Positions 9,228-19,816 of a stretch of 64,000 bases of DNA are shown one piece after another. The notes below the pieces were generated by a model that had not been told where the DNA came from, made no database searches, and was given only the letters and a program-made list of their open reading frames with translations. The position numbers and the translations under genes were made by a program. The stretch is from Leucobacter tardus (lineage in GTDB: Bacteria > Actinomycetota > Actinomycetes > Actinomycetales > Microbacteriaceae). Location of the stretch: contig NZ_JAGFBF010000005.1 of the NCBI RefSeq assembly GCF_017583045.1, forward strand, positions 310,001-374,000, in the 5' to 3' direction. The stretch's first letter is position 1. Every line of letters starts with the position of its first letter.

Positions 9228-11312
9228 TTACCGGTGCCCGGCCGCATCCATGCTGCGCAATTCGCGCTTCAGGTCCGCGACCTCATCGCGGAGGCGTGCC
9301 GCAAGCTCGAATTTGAGCTCTTCCGATGCTGCGAGCATCTGGCTGGTGAGGTCGGCGACGAGCGCTTCGAGCTGCGTTGCGCCTTCCTCGGCGATCGCGC
9401 CGCTGCGCTGCGAGGCCTTGCCCTTCGTGCGCTGCGACGACCCCTTCTGACCGGACTTGCCGCGCGACTCGAGCACCTCGTCGGTGTCGGCGGCCTCGCG
9501 GGCGAGCATCTCGGTGATGTCACCGATCTTCTTGCGCAGCGGAGTCGGGTCGATGCCGTGCTCCGTGTTGTACGCGACCTGGATCTCACGACGACGATTC
9601 GTCTCGTCGATCGCTTCTCGCATGGATCGGGTGATGGTGTCCGCGTACATGTGGACCTGACCCGAGACGTTGCGCGCCGCTCGTCCGATCGTCTGGATGA
9701 GCGACGTCGAGGATCGGAGGAACCCCTCTTTATCGGCGTCGAGGATTGAGACGAGCGAGACCTCGGGCAGGTCGAGGCCCTCGCGCAACAGGTTGATGCC
9801 GACGAGCACGTCGTAGACGCCTGCGCGCAGTTCGGTGAGGAGTTCGACGCGCTTCAGCGTGTCGACGTCGGAGTGCAGGTAGCGCACCCGGACGCCGGCT
9901 TCCTCCATAAACGTGGTCAGCTGCTCGGCCATCTTCTTCGTGAGCGTGGTGACGAGCACGCGCTCGTCGCGCTCCGCGCGCGCCCTGACCTCTTCGAGCA
10001 GGTCGTCGATCTGCCCCTTGCTCGGCTTCACGACGATCTCGGGGTCGATGAGGCCGGTCGGACGGATGATCTGCTCCACCACGCCGTCCGCGCGGTCGAG
10101 CTCGTAGGTGCCCGGGGTCGCCGAGAGATACACCGTCTGGCCGACGCGTTCGGTGAACTCGCTGAACTTCAGCGGACGGTTGTCGAGCGCGCTGGGCAGG
10201 CGGAATCCGTGATCGACGAGTGTGCGCTTGCGCGAGGCGTCCCCTTCGTACATCGCTCCGATCTGCGGCACGGTGACGTGGGACTCGTCGATGACGACGA
10301 CGAAGTCGTCCGGAAAGTAGTCGAGGAGGCAGTGCGGAGCCTCGCCCGGGGCACGGCCGTCGATGTGGCGCGAGTAGTTCTCGATGCCTGAGCAGAATCC
10401 GATCTGCTCCATCATCTCGAGATCGAACGTGGTGCGCATGCGCAGACGCTGCTCTTCGACGAGCTTGTTCTCCCGTTTCAGCTCGGTGAGACGCCGGTCG
10501 AGTTCTTCGCCGATGCTGCCCATGGCCCGATTCATCACCTGCCGGCTCGCGACGTAGTGCGACCCCGGGAAGACCGACACCGTATCGACCTGCTTGATCG
10601 CCTCACCGGTGAGCGGGTGCAGGTAGTACAGGGATTCGATCTCGTCGCCGAAGAACTCGATGCGCACCGCGAGTTCCTCATACATCGGAATGATCTCGAC
10701 GGTGTCGCCGCGGACGCGGAAGTTGCCGCGCACGAATTCGATGTCGTTGCGCTGGTACTGCATGTCCACGAACCGTCTGAGCAGCACATCACGGTCGATG
10801 CGGTCGCCCACGACCAGCGGCACCATGGCCTCGTAGTACTCTTCGGGCTTGCCGAGTCCGTAGATGCAGGACACCGTCGACACCACGATGACGTCTCGGC
10901 GGCTGAGCAACGCATTCGTCGTGGAGTGGCGCAGGCGCTCGACCTCGGCGTTCACCGAGGAGTCCTTCTCGATGAACGTGTCCGTCTGCGGCACGTACGC
11001 TTCGGGCTGGTAGTAGTCGTAGTAGCTCACGAAGTACTCGACGGAGTTGTGCGGCATCAACTGGCGGAACTCGCTCGCGAGCTGGGCGGCGAGCGTCTTG
11101 TTGTGGGCGAGGATCAGCGTCGGGCGCTGAATCGCCTCGATGAGCCACGCCGTCGTCGCCGACTTGCCTGTGCCGGTCGCCCCGAGCAGCACGATATCGG
11201 TCTCACCCGCGTTCACGCGCTTGGCGAGCTCCTCGATCGCGGCCGGCTGATCGCCGCTCGGCTCGTATTCGGAGACCACTTCGAAGGGGCGCACGCTGCG
11301 GGTCGGTTCCAT
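9228..11312 (-). CDS. uvrB: UvrABC excinuclease subunit B
   Basis: UvrB is the damage-verifying helicase-like subunit that accepts DNA from UvrA and recruits UvrC. The protein carries Walker [12 protein letters not shown], the beta-hairpin region [15 protein letters not shown]-like VVIDESHVT, motif [11 protein letters not shown] and a C-terminal UVR domain (about the last 45 residues) that pairs with the UVR motif of UvrC. I place the start at the ATG at 11312 (694 residues): TAGGCT at 11320-11325 lies 7 bases upstream, fitting a leaderless transcript, whereas the ATG at 11342 has no signal. It is convergent with the sulfoxide reductase, with 6 bases between the stops. I see no SOS box at this gene. 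Confidence 0.95.
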   Translation of the reverse strand: MEPTRSVRPFEVVSEYEPSGDQPAAIEELAKRVNAGETDIVLLGATGTGKSATTAWLIEAIQRPTLILAHNKTLAAQLASEFRQLMPHNSVEYFVSYYDYYQPEAYVPQTDTFIEKDSSVNAEVERLRHSTTNALLSRRDVIVVSTVSCIYGLGKPEEYYEAMVPLVVGDRIDRDVLLRRFVDMQYQRNDIEFVRGNFRVRGDTVEIIPMYEELAVRIEFFGDEIESLYYLHPLTGEAIKQVDTVSVFPGSHYVASRQVMNRAMGSIGEELDRRLTELKRENKLVEEQRLRMRTTFDLEMMEQIGFCSGIENYSRHIDGRAPGEAPHCLLDYFPDDFVVVIDESHVTVPQIGAMYEGDASRKRTLVDHGFRLPSALDNRPLKFSEFTERVGQTVYLSATPGTYELDRADGVVEQIIRPTGLIDPEIVVKPSKGQIDDLLEEVRARAERDERVLVTTLTKKMAEQLTTFMEEAGVRVRYLHSDVDTLKRVELLTELRAGVYDVLVGINLLREGLDLPEVSLVSILDADKEGFLRSSTSLIQTIGRAARNVSGQVHMYADTITRSMREAIDETNRRREIQVAYNTEHGIDPTPLRKKIGDITEMLAREAADTDEVLESRGKSGQKGSSQRTKGKASQRSGAIAEEGATQLEALVADLTSQMLAASEELKFELAARLRDEVADLKRELRSMDAAGHR

Positions 11313-11444
11313 GGTGTCGAGCCTACTCCGGGGGTCTGACATTCGCGTGGCCGAGACGGGGCGCGATGCCGCGACTCAACCGATCGCGAGCCCGGGCAGC
11401 GGGAGGTTGCCCACGCCCGTCCAGCGCACGCGTTCGAGCCCCTG

Positions 11445-12578
11445 TCAGGCGGCTGCGCTCGCGAGCAGCGCCACCGCGGTCTCGGGGGCGCGAGCCGGCG
11501 CACCGGGTTCCTGCCACGCCGCCTGCACCAGGAGCTCGCGGTTCTGTCGGTCGGCCTTCAGATCGATGCGTCCCGCGAGACGCCCGGAGACCATCAACGG
11601 GAGGCAGTAGTACCCGTAGATCCGCCGCTCCTTCGGCGTGTAGATCTCGATGCGGTAGTGGAAATCGAACATGCGCTCGGCGCGCGGTCGGAACCAGACC
11701 ACCGGGTCGAAGGGCGTGACCAGCGCGTCCGGGGCGAGGCGTCCGGGAATCCTGGCGTCGCGATGCATCCAGGCCGGCTCGGGATCCCCTCGCCCGTCCA
11801 CCCATCCCTGCACCGTTACCGGGACGAGCGCTCCCGATTCCTCGAGCGCAGGGACCGCGTTCCGCGCATCCCCGATCTTCAGGCGGTGGTAGTCCGCGAG
11901 ATCGGCGAGCGTGCCGACGCCGAGGGAGCGTCCGGCTCGCTCCACGAGTTTCCGCTGCGCCTCAGCCTTCGGGACGCGCTGCAGTGCCGTCTCGGGCAAC
12001 GCGTGCTCCGCGAGCGCGTAGCGGCGCTGAAACGACTGTCGTCCCGCCACGACGACTTCACCGGTCGCGAAGAGTATCTCGACGGCGCGCTTCGTGCGGC
12101 TCCAATCCCACCACGGCCCTCGGGTGCCCGACGGTCCGTTCTCGAGCTCGCGCACCAGCTGCGGTCCCTCTACGCGCAGGTGAGCACGCACGCGCTCGAG
12201 CTCGGGGCCGAGTTCGGACGTTCGTCCGGTTCGCCGGTGCCGTTCCAGATACTCGTCCATGCGCCACCCGAACAGCGGCCGATCCCCGATGGGAATGAAC
12301 GCGGCCTCATGCGCCCAGTACTCGGTGAACTGCCCGGTCTCCCAGAGATGAGCATCCAGTGCGGCGGGTGCGTACGCGCCGTGCCGCGAGAAGACCGGAA
12401 GGTGGTGGCTGCGTGCGAAGACGTTCACCGAGTCGATCTGCAGGACGTGCAGGGACTCGAGCGCAGCGTCGAACGGCCGGCGCTTCCGCAAGCGGGGAGC
12501 GTTGGTGAACCCCTGCGCCGCGAGCGCGATACGGCGTGCCTCGGCGGCGCTCAGCGAAACACGAGTCGGTGTGGGCAT
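11445..12578 (-). CDS. YcaQ/AlkX-type DNA glycosylase (HTH_42 family)
   Basis: This 377-residue protein belongs to the winged-helix DNA-binding family (DUF1006/HTH_42) that includes E. coli YcaQ, which unhooks interstrand crosslinks and removes alkylated bases, and Streptomyces AlkZ. The stretch LHVLQIDSVNVFARSHHLPV (44-63) contains Gln47-Ile48-Asp49, matching the QxD catalytic motif described for YcaQ-like enzymes rather than the QxQ of AlkZ. TAGCGT at 12585-12590 sits 6 bases before the ATG, so the mRNA is probably leaderless. Its position just upstream of uvrB suggests a repair context. The family assignment is firm; the exact lesion is inferred. Confidence 0.82.
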   Translation of the reverse strand: MPTPTRVSLSAAEARRIALAAQGFTNAPRLRKRRPFDAALESLHVLQIDSVNVFARSHHLPVFSRHGAYAPAALDAHLWETGQFTEYWAHEAAFIPIGDRPLFGWRMDEYLERHRRTGRTSELGPELERVRAHLRVEGPQLVRELENGPSGTRGPWWDWSRTKRAVEILFATGEVVVAGRQSFQRRYALAEHALPETALQRVPKAEAQRKLVERAGRSLGVGTLADLADYHRLKIGDARNAVPALEESGALVPVTVQGWVDGRGDPEPAWMHRDARIPGRLAPDALVTPFDPVVWFRPRAERMFDFHYRIEIYTPKERRIYGYYCLPLMVSGRLAGRIDLKADRQNRELLVQAAWQEPGAPARAPETAVALLASAAA

Positions 12579-12610
12579 GCATCCACGCTAGCGGGTGCCT
12601 CAGACAGGGA

Positions 12611-12649
12611 AGGGGCGGGTGCCCGTCAACCGATCAGGCACCCGCCCCT
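12611..12649 (-). terminator. Rho-independent terminator of ndk
   Basis: A 13-bp perfect stem (AGGGGCGGGTGCC and its complement) flanks a 13-base loop 18 bases past the ndk stop. A short T-rich stretch (TTCCCTGTCT) follows on the minus strand. It separates ndk from the glycosylase gene. Confidence 0.75.
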
Positions 12650-12666
12650 CCAGGCGCTTCGAACGC

Positions 12667-13095
12667 TCAGGCGAACCAGAGGCCGAGTTCGCGCGCCGCC
12701 GATTCGACCGAGTCCGATCCGTGCACGAGGTTCTGCTGCACCTTGAGCCCCCAGTCCCGTCCGAGGTCGCCACGAATGGTTCCGGGTGCCGCGGTCGTCG
12801 GGTCCGTGGTTCCCGCGAGCGAGCGGAAGCCCTCGATCACGCGGTGGCCGGTGGCCCGAACGGCGACGGTGGGGCCGGACATCATGAAGTCGACGAGGGG
12901 CTCGAAGAACGGCTTGCCCTCGTGCTCCGCGTAGTGCGCGGCGAGCAGCGCGCGGTCGGCCCGCACGAGGCGGACATCGACGAGACGATAGCCCTTCGCC
13001 TCGATACGGCGGAGGATCTCGCCGGTGAGGCCGCGTTCGACCCCATCGGGCTTCACCAGGATGAGGGTCTCTTCAGTCGTCGCATCAGCGGACAA
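12667..13095 (-). CDS. ndk: Nucleoside diphosphate kinase
   Basis: Ndk equilibrates nucleoside di- and triphosphates by a phosphohistidine ping-pong mechanism. The 142-residue length is typical. TLILVKPDGVERGLTGEI opens the fold, and the active-site histidine is His125 in NLVHGSDS. The start codon is TTG at 13095, fixed by a strong Shine-Dalgarno (AGAAGGAG) 5 bases upstream. It follows DUF4233 and folC on the same strand, the usual actinobacterial order ileS-folC-DUF4233-ndk, and ends at a clear terminator. Confidence 0.96.
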   Translation of the reverse strand: MSADATTEETLILVKPDGVERGLTGEILRRIEAKGYRLVDVRLVRADRALLAAHYAEHEGKPFFEPLVDFMMSGPTVAVRATGHRVIEGFRSLAGTTDPTTAAPGTIRGDLGRDWGLKVQQNLVHGSDSVESAARELGLWFA

Positions 13096-13133
13096 TTGCG
13101 CTCCTTCTGCAGGGGTCAGATACGCATTCCAGT

Positions 13134-13610
13134 CTACTCACCGGCCGCCGCACCCGTTTCGAACCGCGCCATCCACGCGGTACGGTCGCGATCGATCCGC
13201 GCCCCCTTCACCATGCAGAAGATCCAGAGCGCGGTGAAGAGCACCCCGACGATGAGCGCCATCGGCAGCACGATGCCCGTCGCCAGCATCAGCGCGTGCA
13301 CGACCCACCCGACGATGATGCCGGCGCGCTGACGCCGCATCAGCACCAGCCCCAGGATGATGAGGATCGCGAGTCCGCCGCCGATGATCAGACCGAGTTC
13401 TCGCGGTTCGAGCACGCTCAGCCCGAACATCGCGAGCCCGATGAGCACGACGATGATGAGTTCGAAGCCGAGCACGATCGAGGCGAGGGCGTGCTGCGTG
13501 CGATGCCGACCCGCGGCGGCGCCGGAGATGCGCATGGCCGAGTTGTGGGCCATGCGCTCCGACGGAGACAATTCCAGTTCGGGCTCTTCCTCCGGCATCA
13601 GGTGTTCCAC
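13134..13610 (-). CDS. DUF4233 membrane protein
   Basis: A small integral membrane protein of the actinobacterial DUF4233 family; its function is unknown. It has a charged N-terminal segment ([20 protein letters not shown]), then about four hydrophobic helices (roughly residues 42-66, 70-90, 96-115 and 117-135) and a short basic tail. Two starts are possible: GTG at 13610, or ATG at 13598, which overlaps the folC stop as TGATG. It lies between folC and ndk, its conserved location in this phylum, and is almost certainly co-transcribed with both. Confidence 0.82.
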   Translation of the reverse strand: MEHLMPEEEPELELSPSERMAHNSAMRISGAAAGRHRTQHALASIVLGFELIIVVLIGLAMFGLSVLEPRELGLIIGGGLAILIILGLVLMRRQRAGIIVGWVVHALMLATGIVLPMALIVGVLFTALWIFCMVKGARIDRDRTAWMARFETGAAAGE

Positions 13611-14968
13611 TTCTCGGCTCGAGCGTGCGCGATGGCCTCACCGGCCAGCAGCACCGACCCCACGACGAAGACCGCTCGTCCCGCGGCGCCGCTGGCCCAG
13701 GCGCGCGCGCGTTCCAGCGCATCCGGGAGCCCGGCGGCGACGTGAACGGGCGTGGCCGGGATCGACTCCTCCGCGAGGTGCTGCAGATCGGCAACCGTGA
13801 GCGAGCGCGGCGAATCCACCGCGGTCACGAAGACCTCGTGGGCGACGGGTGCGAGTGCCGCGAGCACACCGCCCGCGTCCTTCTCCCCCAGCACACCGAC
13901 GACGAGAGCGATCTCGTCGAACTGGAAGGACTCCTCGACGGTCCGCACGAAGGCGGCAGCACCGTGAGGGTTGTGGGCCGCGTCGACATAGACGACCGGG
14001 TCGCTGCTGATGAGCTGGAATCGTCCGGGCGTCGTGAGCTGTCCGAGGCCCTCGTCGAGGACTTCCTCGGGAATCGGCCGCTCCCCGCCGAGGAAGAGCT
14101 CGACCGCCGCCATGGCCAGGGCGATGTTCTCGGCCTGGTGGTGTCCGAACAGCGGGACGAACGCGGGATCGTACGTATGGCCGGTGGTGCCGCGCACCTG
14201 GATCTGCCTGCCGCCGACCGCGAGTCGGTCCTCGACGAGCGCGAAGTCGCGTTCAGCGACGCGTGCGGTGGTCCCGACACGCTCGGCGGCGGCCAGGATG
14301 GCGGGGAGAGCCGACTGATCCTGAGCGGCGGAAACGACGGCACTTCCCGACTTGACGATGCCGGACTTCGTCCGCGAGATCGTCGCGATGTCGGGACCGA
14401 GCACGTCGGTATGGTCGAGACCCACCGGGGTGAAGACGGCGACCGCTGCATCCGCGATGTTGGTGGCGTCCCACTCTCCGCCCATGCCGACCTCGATGAC
14501 GGCGACCTCGACCGGTGCATCGGAGAACACCGCATAGGCGAGCACAGCGAGCGCCTCGAAGAAGGTGATGGGCCCCAGGCTCGCCTCGGCGAGTTCACGG
14601 TCGACGACTTCGAGCGGGAGACGCAGATCGCTCCAGGCCTCGGCCAGCGCGCTGCCGTCTACTGGCTCTCCGTCGATCTGAAAACGCTCGGTGAAGTCGA
14701 TGAGATGCGGGCTCGTGAACAGTCCGGTGCGCAGTCCGTGCGCGCGCAGCAGAGACTCGATCGCTCGGCTCGTCGAGGTTTTGCCATTCGTCCCGGCGAT
14801 CTGCACGACCGGGAACGACAGCTGCGGCGAACCGGCGAGTTCGGCGAGTCGCCGCACCGGTTCGATCCGCGGTCTCGGGTGCGCCTCGCCGACGCGGAGC
14901 AGCAGCTCCTCGTACACCGCGCGTGCGGGCGACGCCGCCGTGGAACCGTTCATCTCGAGCGGACTCAT
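13598..14968 (-). CDS. folC: Bifunctional folylpolyglutamate/dihydrofolate synthase
   Basis: FolC adds glutamate to dihydropteroate and to tetrahydrofolate, retaining folates in the cell. The 456-residue Mur-ligase-fold protein has the P-loop [13 protein letters not shown] near 57-69, the folate-loop region [20 protein letters not shown], and the C-terminal domain with [12 protein letters not shown]. Its ATG overlaps the ileS stop in an ATGA, so it is translationally coupled to ileS and falls under the same T-box-controlled transcript, at least in part. This is the standard ileS-folC neighbourhood of actinobacteria. Confidence 0.95.
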   Translation of the reverse strand: MSPLEMNGSTAASPARAVYEELLLRVGEAHPRPRIEPVRRLAELAGSPQLSFPVVQIAGTNGKTSTSRAIESLLRAHGLRTGLFTSPHLIDFTERFQIDGEPVDGSALAEAWSDLRLPLEVVDRELAEASLGPITFFEALAVLAYAVFSDAPVEVAVIEVGMGGEWDATNIADAAVAVFTPVGLDHTDVLGPDIATISRTKSGIVKSGSAVVSAAQDQSALPAILAAAERVGTTARVAERDFALVEDRLAVGGRQIQVRGTTGHTYDPAFVPLFGHHQAENIALAMAAVELFLGGERPIPEEVLDEGLGQLTTPGRFQLISSDPVVYVDAAHNPHGAAAFVRTVEESFQFDEIALVVGVLGEKDAGGVLAALAPVAHEVFVTAVDSPRSLTVADLQHLAEESIPATPVHVAAGLPDALERARAWASGAAGRAVFVVGSVLLAGEAIAHARAEKWNT

Positions 14969-17900
14969 GCGCTCCCCTCCCCTGCGCGGGCGCTGAGACG
15001 CGCACCCTCGGCGTCGATGGTGATCGCAAGCGGCGCTTTCGCAGCCCCCAGCGCCTCGGCGGTGCTGAAGAACACCTGGCCATCGAGGCCGTGGTCGGGC
15101 GCGGCGTGCACGGCTTCGAGATCCTCGGTCGCGCGCACCGCGAAGGCCACCGCGAGAGTCTCCGCGGCGATCAGATCGGCGTGCGTCTCGAGCGCCGGCG
15201 CGTGCTCGGACGCCGCGTTGAGGGCCAGCACGATGCGATCGGTGACCTCGAGTCCGGCATTCTTTCTGGCCTCCTGCACCGCACGGATCGCGTCGCGGGC
15301 GATTCCTTCAGCCGCGAGTTCGGGCGTGGTCTCGGTATCCAGGATCACGAAGCCGCCTCCCGGCAGGAGCGCGAGCGCGGCGTTCTCCTCAGCACGGCCG
15401 GCGGTCTGCAGCGTGAGCTCGTATTCGTGGGGTTCGAGGGCGATGCCGCCCGCGACGACGACGCCGTCCTGCTCGGACCAGTCTCCCGACTTCGCGCCGG
15501 CGATGGCGACCTGCACCTGCTTGCCGAGACGCGGTCCGGCGGCTCGCGCGTTCACCGCCAGCGTCTGCACGATGCCGTGCTCCGCGGCGCTCGACTCGGT
15601 CTGCTGAGCGAAACGCACGTGCTTCACATTGAGTTCGTCCTGCAGCATCGAGGCGAACGATTCGAGCGCGTCGGGCTGCGCCGTGACGACGGTGAGCTGT
15701 GCGAGCGGAAGGCGCACGCGCAACCGGCGCGCCTTGCGGAGCGCGAGCGCCTGCGACGTGACCTGGCGGATCTCGTCCATCGCGTCGACCAGCGCGAGGT
15801 CCTCCGGGAAGGCGGCCGCGTCGGGCCAGTCGGTGAGGTGGACCGAGCGTTCACCCGTCAGGCCGCGCCAGAGCGCCTCGGCGGTGAGCGGCGCGAGCGG
15901 CGCGGCGACTCGGGACACCGTCTCGAGGACGGTGTACAGGGTGTCGAAGGCGTCGGCGTGCGCCGGCTTGCCGTTCTCACCGGACGTGCCCTCCCAGAAG
16001 CGATCCCGGGAGCGCCGCACGTACCAGTTGGTCAGGACTTCGGCATATCCGCGCAACGACTCGGCCGCGGACGTCGTGTCGAGTCCCTCGAGATGGGTTT
16101 CGACCTCGTGGACGAGGGCGCCGGTCTTGGCGAGGATGTAACGGTCGAGGGGGTGGGCGGAGTCGGTGCGCCATCGTGCATCCGCACCATCGGCGTTGGC
16201 GTACAGGCTGAAGAAGTACCAGGTGTTCCAGAGCGGCAGCAGGAACTGCCTGACACCCTCCCGGATCCCCTCCTCCGTGACGACGAGGTTGCCGCCCCGC
16301 ACCACGGGCGATGCCATGAGGAACCAGCGCATCGCGTCCGATCCGTCTCGATCGAACACCTCGTTCACATCGGGGTAGTTCCGCAGCGACTTCGACATCT
16401 TGTTGCCGTCGGAACCGAGCACGATGCCGTGACTGATGACGTTGGTGAACGCCGGACGATCGAACAGCGCGGTTGCAAGCACATGCTGTACGTAGAACCA
16501 CCCGCGCGTCTGACCGATGTACTCGACGATGAAGTCGGCCGGCTGGTGCGTCTCGAACCAGTCCTGGTTCTCGAACGGATAGTGCACCTGTGCGAACGGC
16601 ATCGAGCCCGAGTCGAACCAGACATCGAGCACGTCCTCGATGCGTCGCATCGTCGACCGTCCGGTCGGATCGTCGGGATTCGGACGGGTCAGCTCATCGA
16701 TGTAGGGCCGGTGCAGATCGACCTCGCCTCCGGCGTTGCGGGGCAGCCGGCCGAAATCGCGTTCGAGTTCTTCCACGGAGCCGTAGACGTCGATGCGCGG
16801 GTGCTCGGGGTCGTCACTCTTCCACACGGGAATCGGACTGCCCCAGTAGCGGTTGCGGCTGATCGACCAGTCGCGCGCGCCCTCCAGCCATTTGCCGAAC
16901 TGCCCGTGCTTCACGTTCCCAGGGACCCAGGTGATCTGCTCGTTGGTCTCGAGCATACGCTCCTTGATGTCCGTGACGCGCACGAACCAGCTGGACACGG
17001 CGCGGTAGATGAGGGGATTGCGGCAGCGCCAGCAGTGCGGGTACGAGTGCACGTAGCTCTGCTCGCGCAGCATGCGCTGCGATCCGCGCAGGAGGCGGAT
17101 GAGGGGAAGGTTCGCGTCCATCCAGAGCTCACCAGCGACGTCGGTGACCGCCGAGATGAACCGCCCGCCGTCATCCACGCTCAGGATCGTGGGCATGCCA
17201 GCGGCGGTGGTGATCCTGTGGTCATCCTCGCCGTAGGCGGGCGACTGATGGACGATGCCCGTGCCGTCGGTGGTGGTCACGTAGTCGTCGACGAGGATCC
17301 GCCAGTAGTGCTCGGTCCCCCACTGCTCCGCGTCTGCGAAGTAGTCGAAGAGGCGGGTGTACTCGACCTCGGCGAGATCGGCGCCCGCGACCGTCTGCGC
17401 GACCGCCTGCTGCGCGTCGTCGGCCGACGCGTACCCGAGGTCCTTCGCATAGCCGCCGAGGAGGTCGGCTGCGAGGAGGTAGCGCGTCTCTCCCGCAGTG
17501 CCGCCGTCGCTCGCACCTTCCGGTCCTGCCGGCACGATCGCGTACGCGATCCCTGGGCCGACTGCCAGTGCGGCGTTGGTCGGCAGCGTCCACGGAGTCG
17601 TCGTCCACGCGAGGGCGCGGACTTCCGTGAGGTCGAGCTCGGCGGCGCGGTCGCCGACGAGGGGGAACGTGACCGTCACCGACGGATCCTGACGCATCTG
17701 GTACACGTCGTCGTCCATACGGAGCTCGTGGTTCGAGAGCGGCGTCTCGTCCCGCCAGCAGTACGGGAGGATCCGTTGCCCCTCGTATGCCAGACCCTGA
17801 TCGTAGAGCCGTTTGAACGCCCAGATCACGCTCTCCATGTAGCTGAGATCGAGCGTCTTATAGTCGTGCGCGAAGTCGACCCAGCGTGCCTGCCGGGTGA

Positions 17901-18360
17901 CATACTCCTCCCACTCGCGGGTGTACTGCAGGACCGACTCGCGCGCTTTGGCGTTGAACGCCGCGACGCCCATCGACTCGATCTCGCTCTTCTCGGTGAT
18001 CCCGAGCTGCTTCATCGCTTCGAGCTCGGCGGGGAGACCATGCGTGTCCCAGCCGAACCGGCGCTCCACCTTCTTACCGCGCATCGTCTGGAATCGAGGG
18101 AAGACGTCCTTGGCGTACCCGGTGAGCAGGTGTCCGTAGTGGGGCAGACCGTTGGCGAACGGCGGACCGTCGTTAAAAACCCACTCCTCCGCGCCTTCGC
18201 GCCGGCGAATCGACTCGCGGAACGTGTCGTCTTCGCGCCAGAAATCGAGCACGCCCTGCTCGATCTCCGGAAACCGCGGCGACGCGGTGATGCCGAATGC
18301 GGCGCCGGCGTCCGTCGAGGACGGCTGCGAAGCGGGGGTCTGCTGCTGGGGGTACGCCAT
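14965..18360 (-). CDS. ileS: Isoleucyl-tRNA synthetase
   Basis: Charges tRNA-Ile. The roughly 1131-residue class I synthetase has its HIGH motif in [12 protein letters not shown] and KMSKS in [13 protein letters not shown], with editing domain and anticodon-binding C-terminus. Its length and the GLPHYGH form match the long eukaryote-like (type 2) IleRS common in actinobacteria, a type associated with lower mupirocin sensitivity. I chose the ATG at 18360 (MAYPQQQ): AGGA lies 5 bases upstream and the codons further up fall inside the T-box leader. Expression is expected to respond to uncharged tRNA-Ile through that leader. folC follows with an ATGA overlap. Confidence 0.95.
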   Translation of the reverse strand: MAYPQQQTPASQPSSTDAGAAFGITASPRFPEIEQGVLDFWREDDTFRESIRRREGAEEWVFNDGPPFANGLPHYGHLLTGYAKDVFPRFQTMRGKKVERRFGWDTHGLPAELEAMKQLGITEKSEIESMGVAAFNAKARESVLQYTREWEEYVTRQARWVDFAHDYKTLDLSYMESVIWAFKRLYDQGLAYEGQRILPYCWRDETPLSNHELRMDDDVYQMRQDPSVTVTFPLVGDRAAELDLTEVRALAWTTTPWTLPTNAALAVGPGIAYAIVPAGPEGASDGGTAGETRYLLAADLLGGYAKDLGYASADDAQQAVAQTVAGADLAEVEYTRLFDYFADAEQWGTEHYWRILVDDYVTTTDGTGIVHQSPAYGEDDHRITTAAGMPTILSVDDGGRFISAVTDVAGELWMDANLPLIRLLRGSQRMLREQSYVHSYPHCWRCRNPLIYRAVSSWFVRVTDIKERMLETNEQITWVPGNVKHGQFGKWLEGARDWSISRNRYWGSPIPVWKSDDPEHPRIDVYGSVEELERDFGRLPRNAGGEVDLHRPYIDELTRPNPDDPTGRSTMRRIEDVLDVWFDSGSMPFAQVHYPFENQDWFETHQPADFIVEYIGQTRGWFYVQHVLATALFDRPAFTNVISHGIVLGSDGNKMSKSLRNYPDVNEVFDRDGSDAMRWFLMASPVVRGGNLVVTEEGIREGVRQFLLPLWNTWYFFSLYANADGADARWRTDSAHPLDRYILAKTGALVHEVETHLEGLDTTSAAESLRGYAEVLTNWYVRRSRDRFWEGTSGENGKPAHADAFDTLYTVLETVSRVAAPLAPLTAEALWRGLTGERSVHLTDWPDAAAFPEDLALVDAMDEIRQVTSQALALRKARRLRVRLPLAQLTVVTAQPDALESFASMLQDELNVKHVRFAQQTESSAAEHGIVQTLAVNARAAGPRLGKQVQVAIAGAKSGDWSEQDGVVVAGGIALEPHEYELTLQTAGRAEENAALALLPGGGFVILDTETTPELAAEGIARDAIRAVQEARKNAGLEVTDRIVLALNAASEHAPALETHADLIAAETLAVAFAVRATEDLEAVHAAPDHGLDGQVFFSTAEALGAAKAPLAITIDAEGARLSARAGEGSA

Positions 18361-18605
18361 GGGGTCCTGATCCTGATCGTTCTGCGTGCACATCGGATCG
18401 CCGGGACGAGCCCTGCGCAGTCGCAGGTCCCGCGGTACCACCCCGCTTGCCTCCCCCCGGGAGGGAGGCCACTCATTTCCGGCTGTGACGGGCCGACCCG
18501 CCCGGTTCTACTGGGCGCTCGCCGAAGCGGGCGCGGTTCTTCCGGGGACTCCCCAGTGATCGTGGATCATCGTCGCTGCGTCGATTCTACACGTCGGACC
18601 GCGCG
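18361..18605 (-). promoter_or_regulatory. ileS T-box riboswitch leader with promoter
   Basis: Before ileS the minus strand carries the invariant T-box GGGGTGGTACCGCGG at 18430-18444, which pairs with the NCCA end of uncharged tRNA. A short stem I region upstream contains ATGATC and GATCACTGGG, offering ATC (Ile) as the specifier. A GC-rich hairpin at 18449-18469 lies just before the T-box core. GGGACC and GTCCCG flank the downstream part as an alternative pairing. A -10-like TAGAAT lies just upstream of the leader. There is no U-tract terminator before ileS, so, as known for actinobacterial ileS T-boxes, control is probably at translation. Confidence 0.85.
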
Positions 18606-18704
18606 TCGCCGCCCGGCGAGATCACAGCAGAATCTCCACACCTCGAGCGTCCTCCGGCGCTACAGTAAGCACACCGATTGAAACGCGACGAGAGGACGTG
18701 CACT

Positions 18705-18902
18705 GTGGGATTCATCGACGACGCCAAGGAGACGGCGAGCGCTGCGGCCAAGAAGGTCGGTCGTGCCGTGGAGGATGGCGTGGACAAGCTGCAGGACAAG
18801 GCCGATGAGGCTCGTGCCGAGGCCGAGGTGAAGCGGGCGGAGGCCGAACGCGATTCGGTCCAGAAGCGGAACGAACTGAAGGACGACCTGCGCGATCACT
18901 GA
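18705..18902 (+). CDS. Small charged helical protein, unknown function
   Basis: A 65-residue protein (VGFIDDAKETASAAAKKVGR...) rich in Ala, Lys, Glu and Asp, predicted to be one long amphipathic helix without Cys, signal peptide or membrane segment. Such short CsbD- or LEA-like helical proteins are often stress-associated, but I recognise no named family. The GTG start at 18705 is supported by GAGAGGA 8 bases upstream; the ATG nine codons earlier lacks one. Its 3' end overlaps the convergent permease gene by 7 bases. Transcribed alone. Confidence 0.72.
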   Translation: MGFIDDAKETASAAAKKVGRAVEDGVDKLQDKADEARAEAEVKRAEAERDSVQKRNELKDDLRDH

Positions 18903-19816
18903 GTCGCGGGGCCAGAAGCCCCCGCTCGATCGGCGGACCGGAGGTGAGCCGCGGCCCTGGCACGGCGCCGCCGCGCACCCCCGGTCCATCGCGTGGCCGT
19001 GAACGCCACCGCGAACATGAGCCCGTACAGGACGGCCATGCCCGCGCTCGTCGCGGCGTTCGCAACGTATGCGAGCCAGAATCCGACGAGTGCGCCCCCG
19101 GCAGCGAACGCAACGGTGAGCCCGATCATCACGGAGAGTCGCGAACTCACGAGATACGCGGTCGCCGCCGGGATGACGACCAGCGCCACCACCAGAATCG
19201 CTCCCGCGGCGTTGAACGCGGCGGTCACGGTGACGGAGACCAGGAACATGAAGGCGATCCCCCAGCTCCCGCGCGATACGCCGATCGTACTGGCGAACTC
19301 GGGGTCGAACGTGACGAGCTTCAGTCTCGGGTAGCAGCAGGCGATGAACAGGCTGTTGAGTGCGAGTACTCCGAGCATGACGTAGAGGTATGCCGGCCCG
19401 ATCGAGACCCCTTGCACCAGGATCGGCGTGAACGCCGCCAGGTTGAGGTCTCCGACGAGGACGGCGTGCACATCGAGATGGATGTTGGCGAAATTCGTGG
19501 TCACGAGGATCACACCGACACTGAAGAGTGCCGGAAAGACGAGACCCTGCGGAGCGTCACCGGTGATGAGGCCGGTACGGGTCAGCCACTCGCTGCCGAG
19601 TACGACGACCAGCCCGGCGAGCGCCGCCCCGACGATGAGCAGCGGCGAGTCGAACGACCGGGTGAAGAAGTACCCGACGACGATGCCGGGGAGCACCGCG
19701 TGGCTGATCGCATCGACGAGCATCGAATTGCGCCTGAGGACGACGAACACGCCCGGTAGGGCGCAGGCCACTGCGGTGACCACGGCGAGCAGGACGGTGC
19801 CGACCAGAAAGCTCAT
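18896..19816 (-). CDS. Metal ABC transporter permease (ZnuB/MntB family), second subunit
   Basis: A 306-residue ABC-3 family permease with about eight or nine hydrophobic helices. The family signature VDAISHAVLPGIVVGYF (about 33-50) is clear, as is LVVALVVIPAATAYL further on. It starts at an ATG that overlaps the stop of the first permease (ATGA) and is the last gene of the operon. A Thr/Arg/Ala-rich basic tail follows the last helix. Two different permease genes imply a heterodimeric channel, as in the MntCD/SitCD/TroCD-type importers. Confidence 0.92.
   Translation of the reverse strand: MSFLVGTVLLAVVTAVACALPGVFVVLRRNSMLVDAISHAVLPGIVVGYFFTRSFDSPLLIVGAALAGLVVVLGSEWLTRTGLITGDAPQGLVFPALFSVGVILVTTNFANIHLDVHAVLVGDLNLAAFTPILVQGVSIGPAYLYVMLGVLALNSLFIACCYPRLKLVTFDPEFASTIGVSRGSWGIAFMFLVSVTVTAAFNAAGAILVVALVVIPAATAYLVSSRLSVMIGLTVAFAAGGALVGFWLAYVANAATSAGMAVLYGLMFAVAFTATRWTGGARRRRARAAAHLRSADRAGASGPATQ

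Noticed and set aside
14923-18681. Very long plus-strand open frame (over 1200 codons) antisense to ileS
   Set aside because: It mirrors ileS and part of folC, is rich in Arg, Gly, Val and His runs, has no recognisable domain, and arises from high GC at third codon positions.
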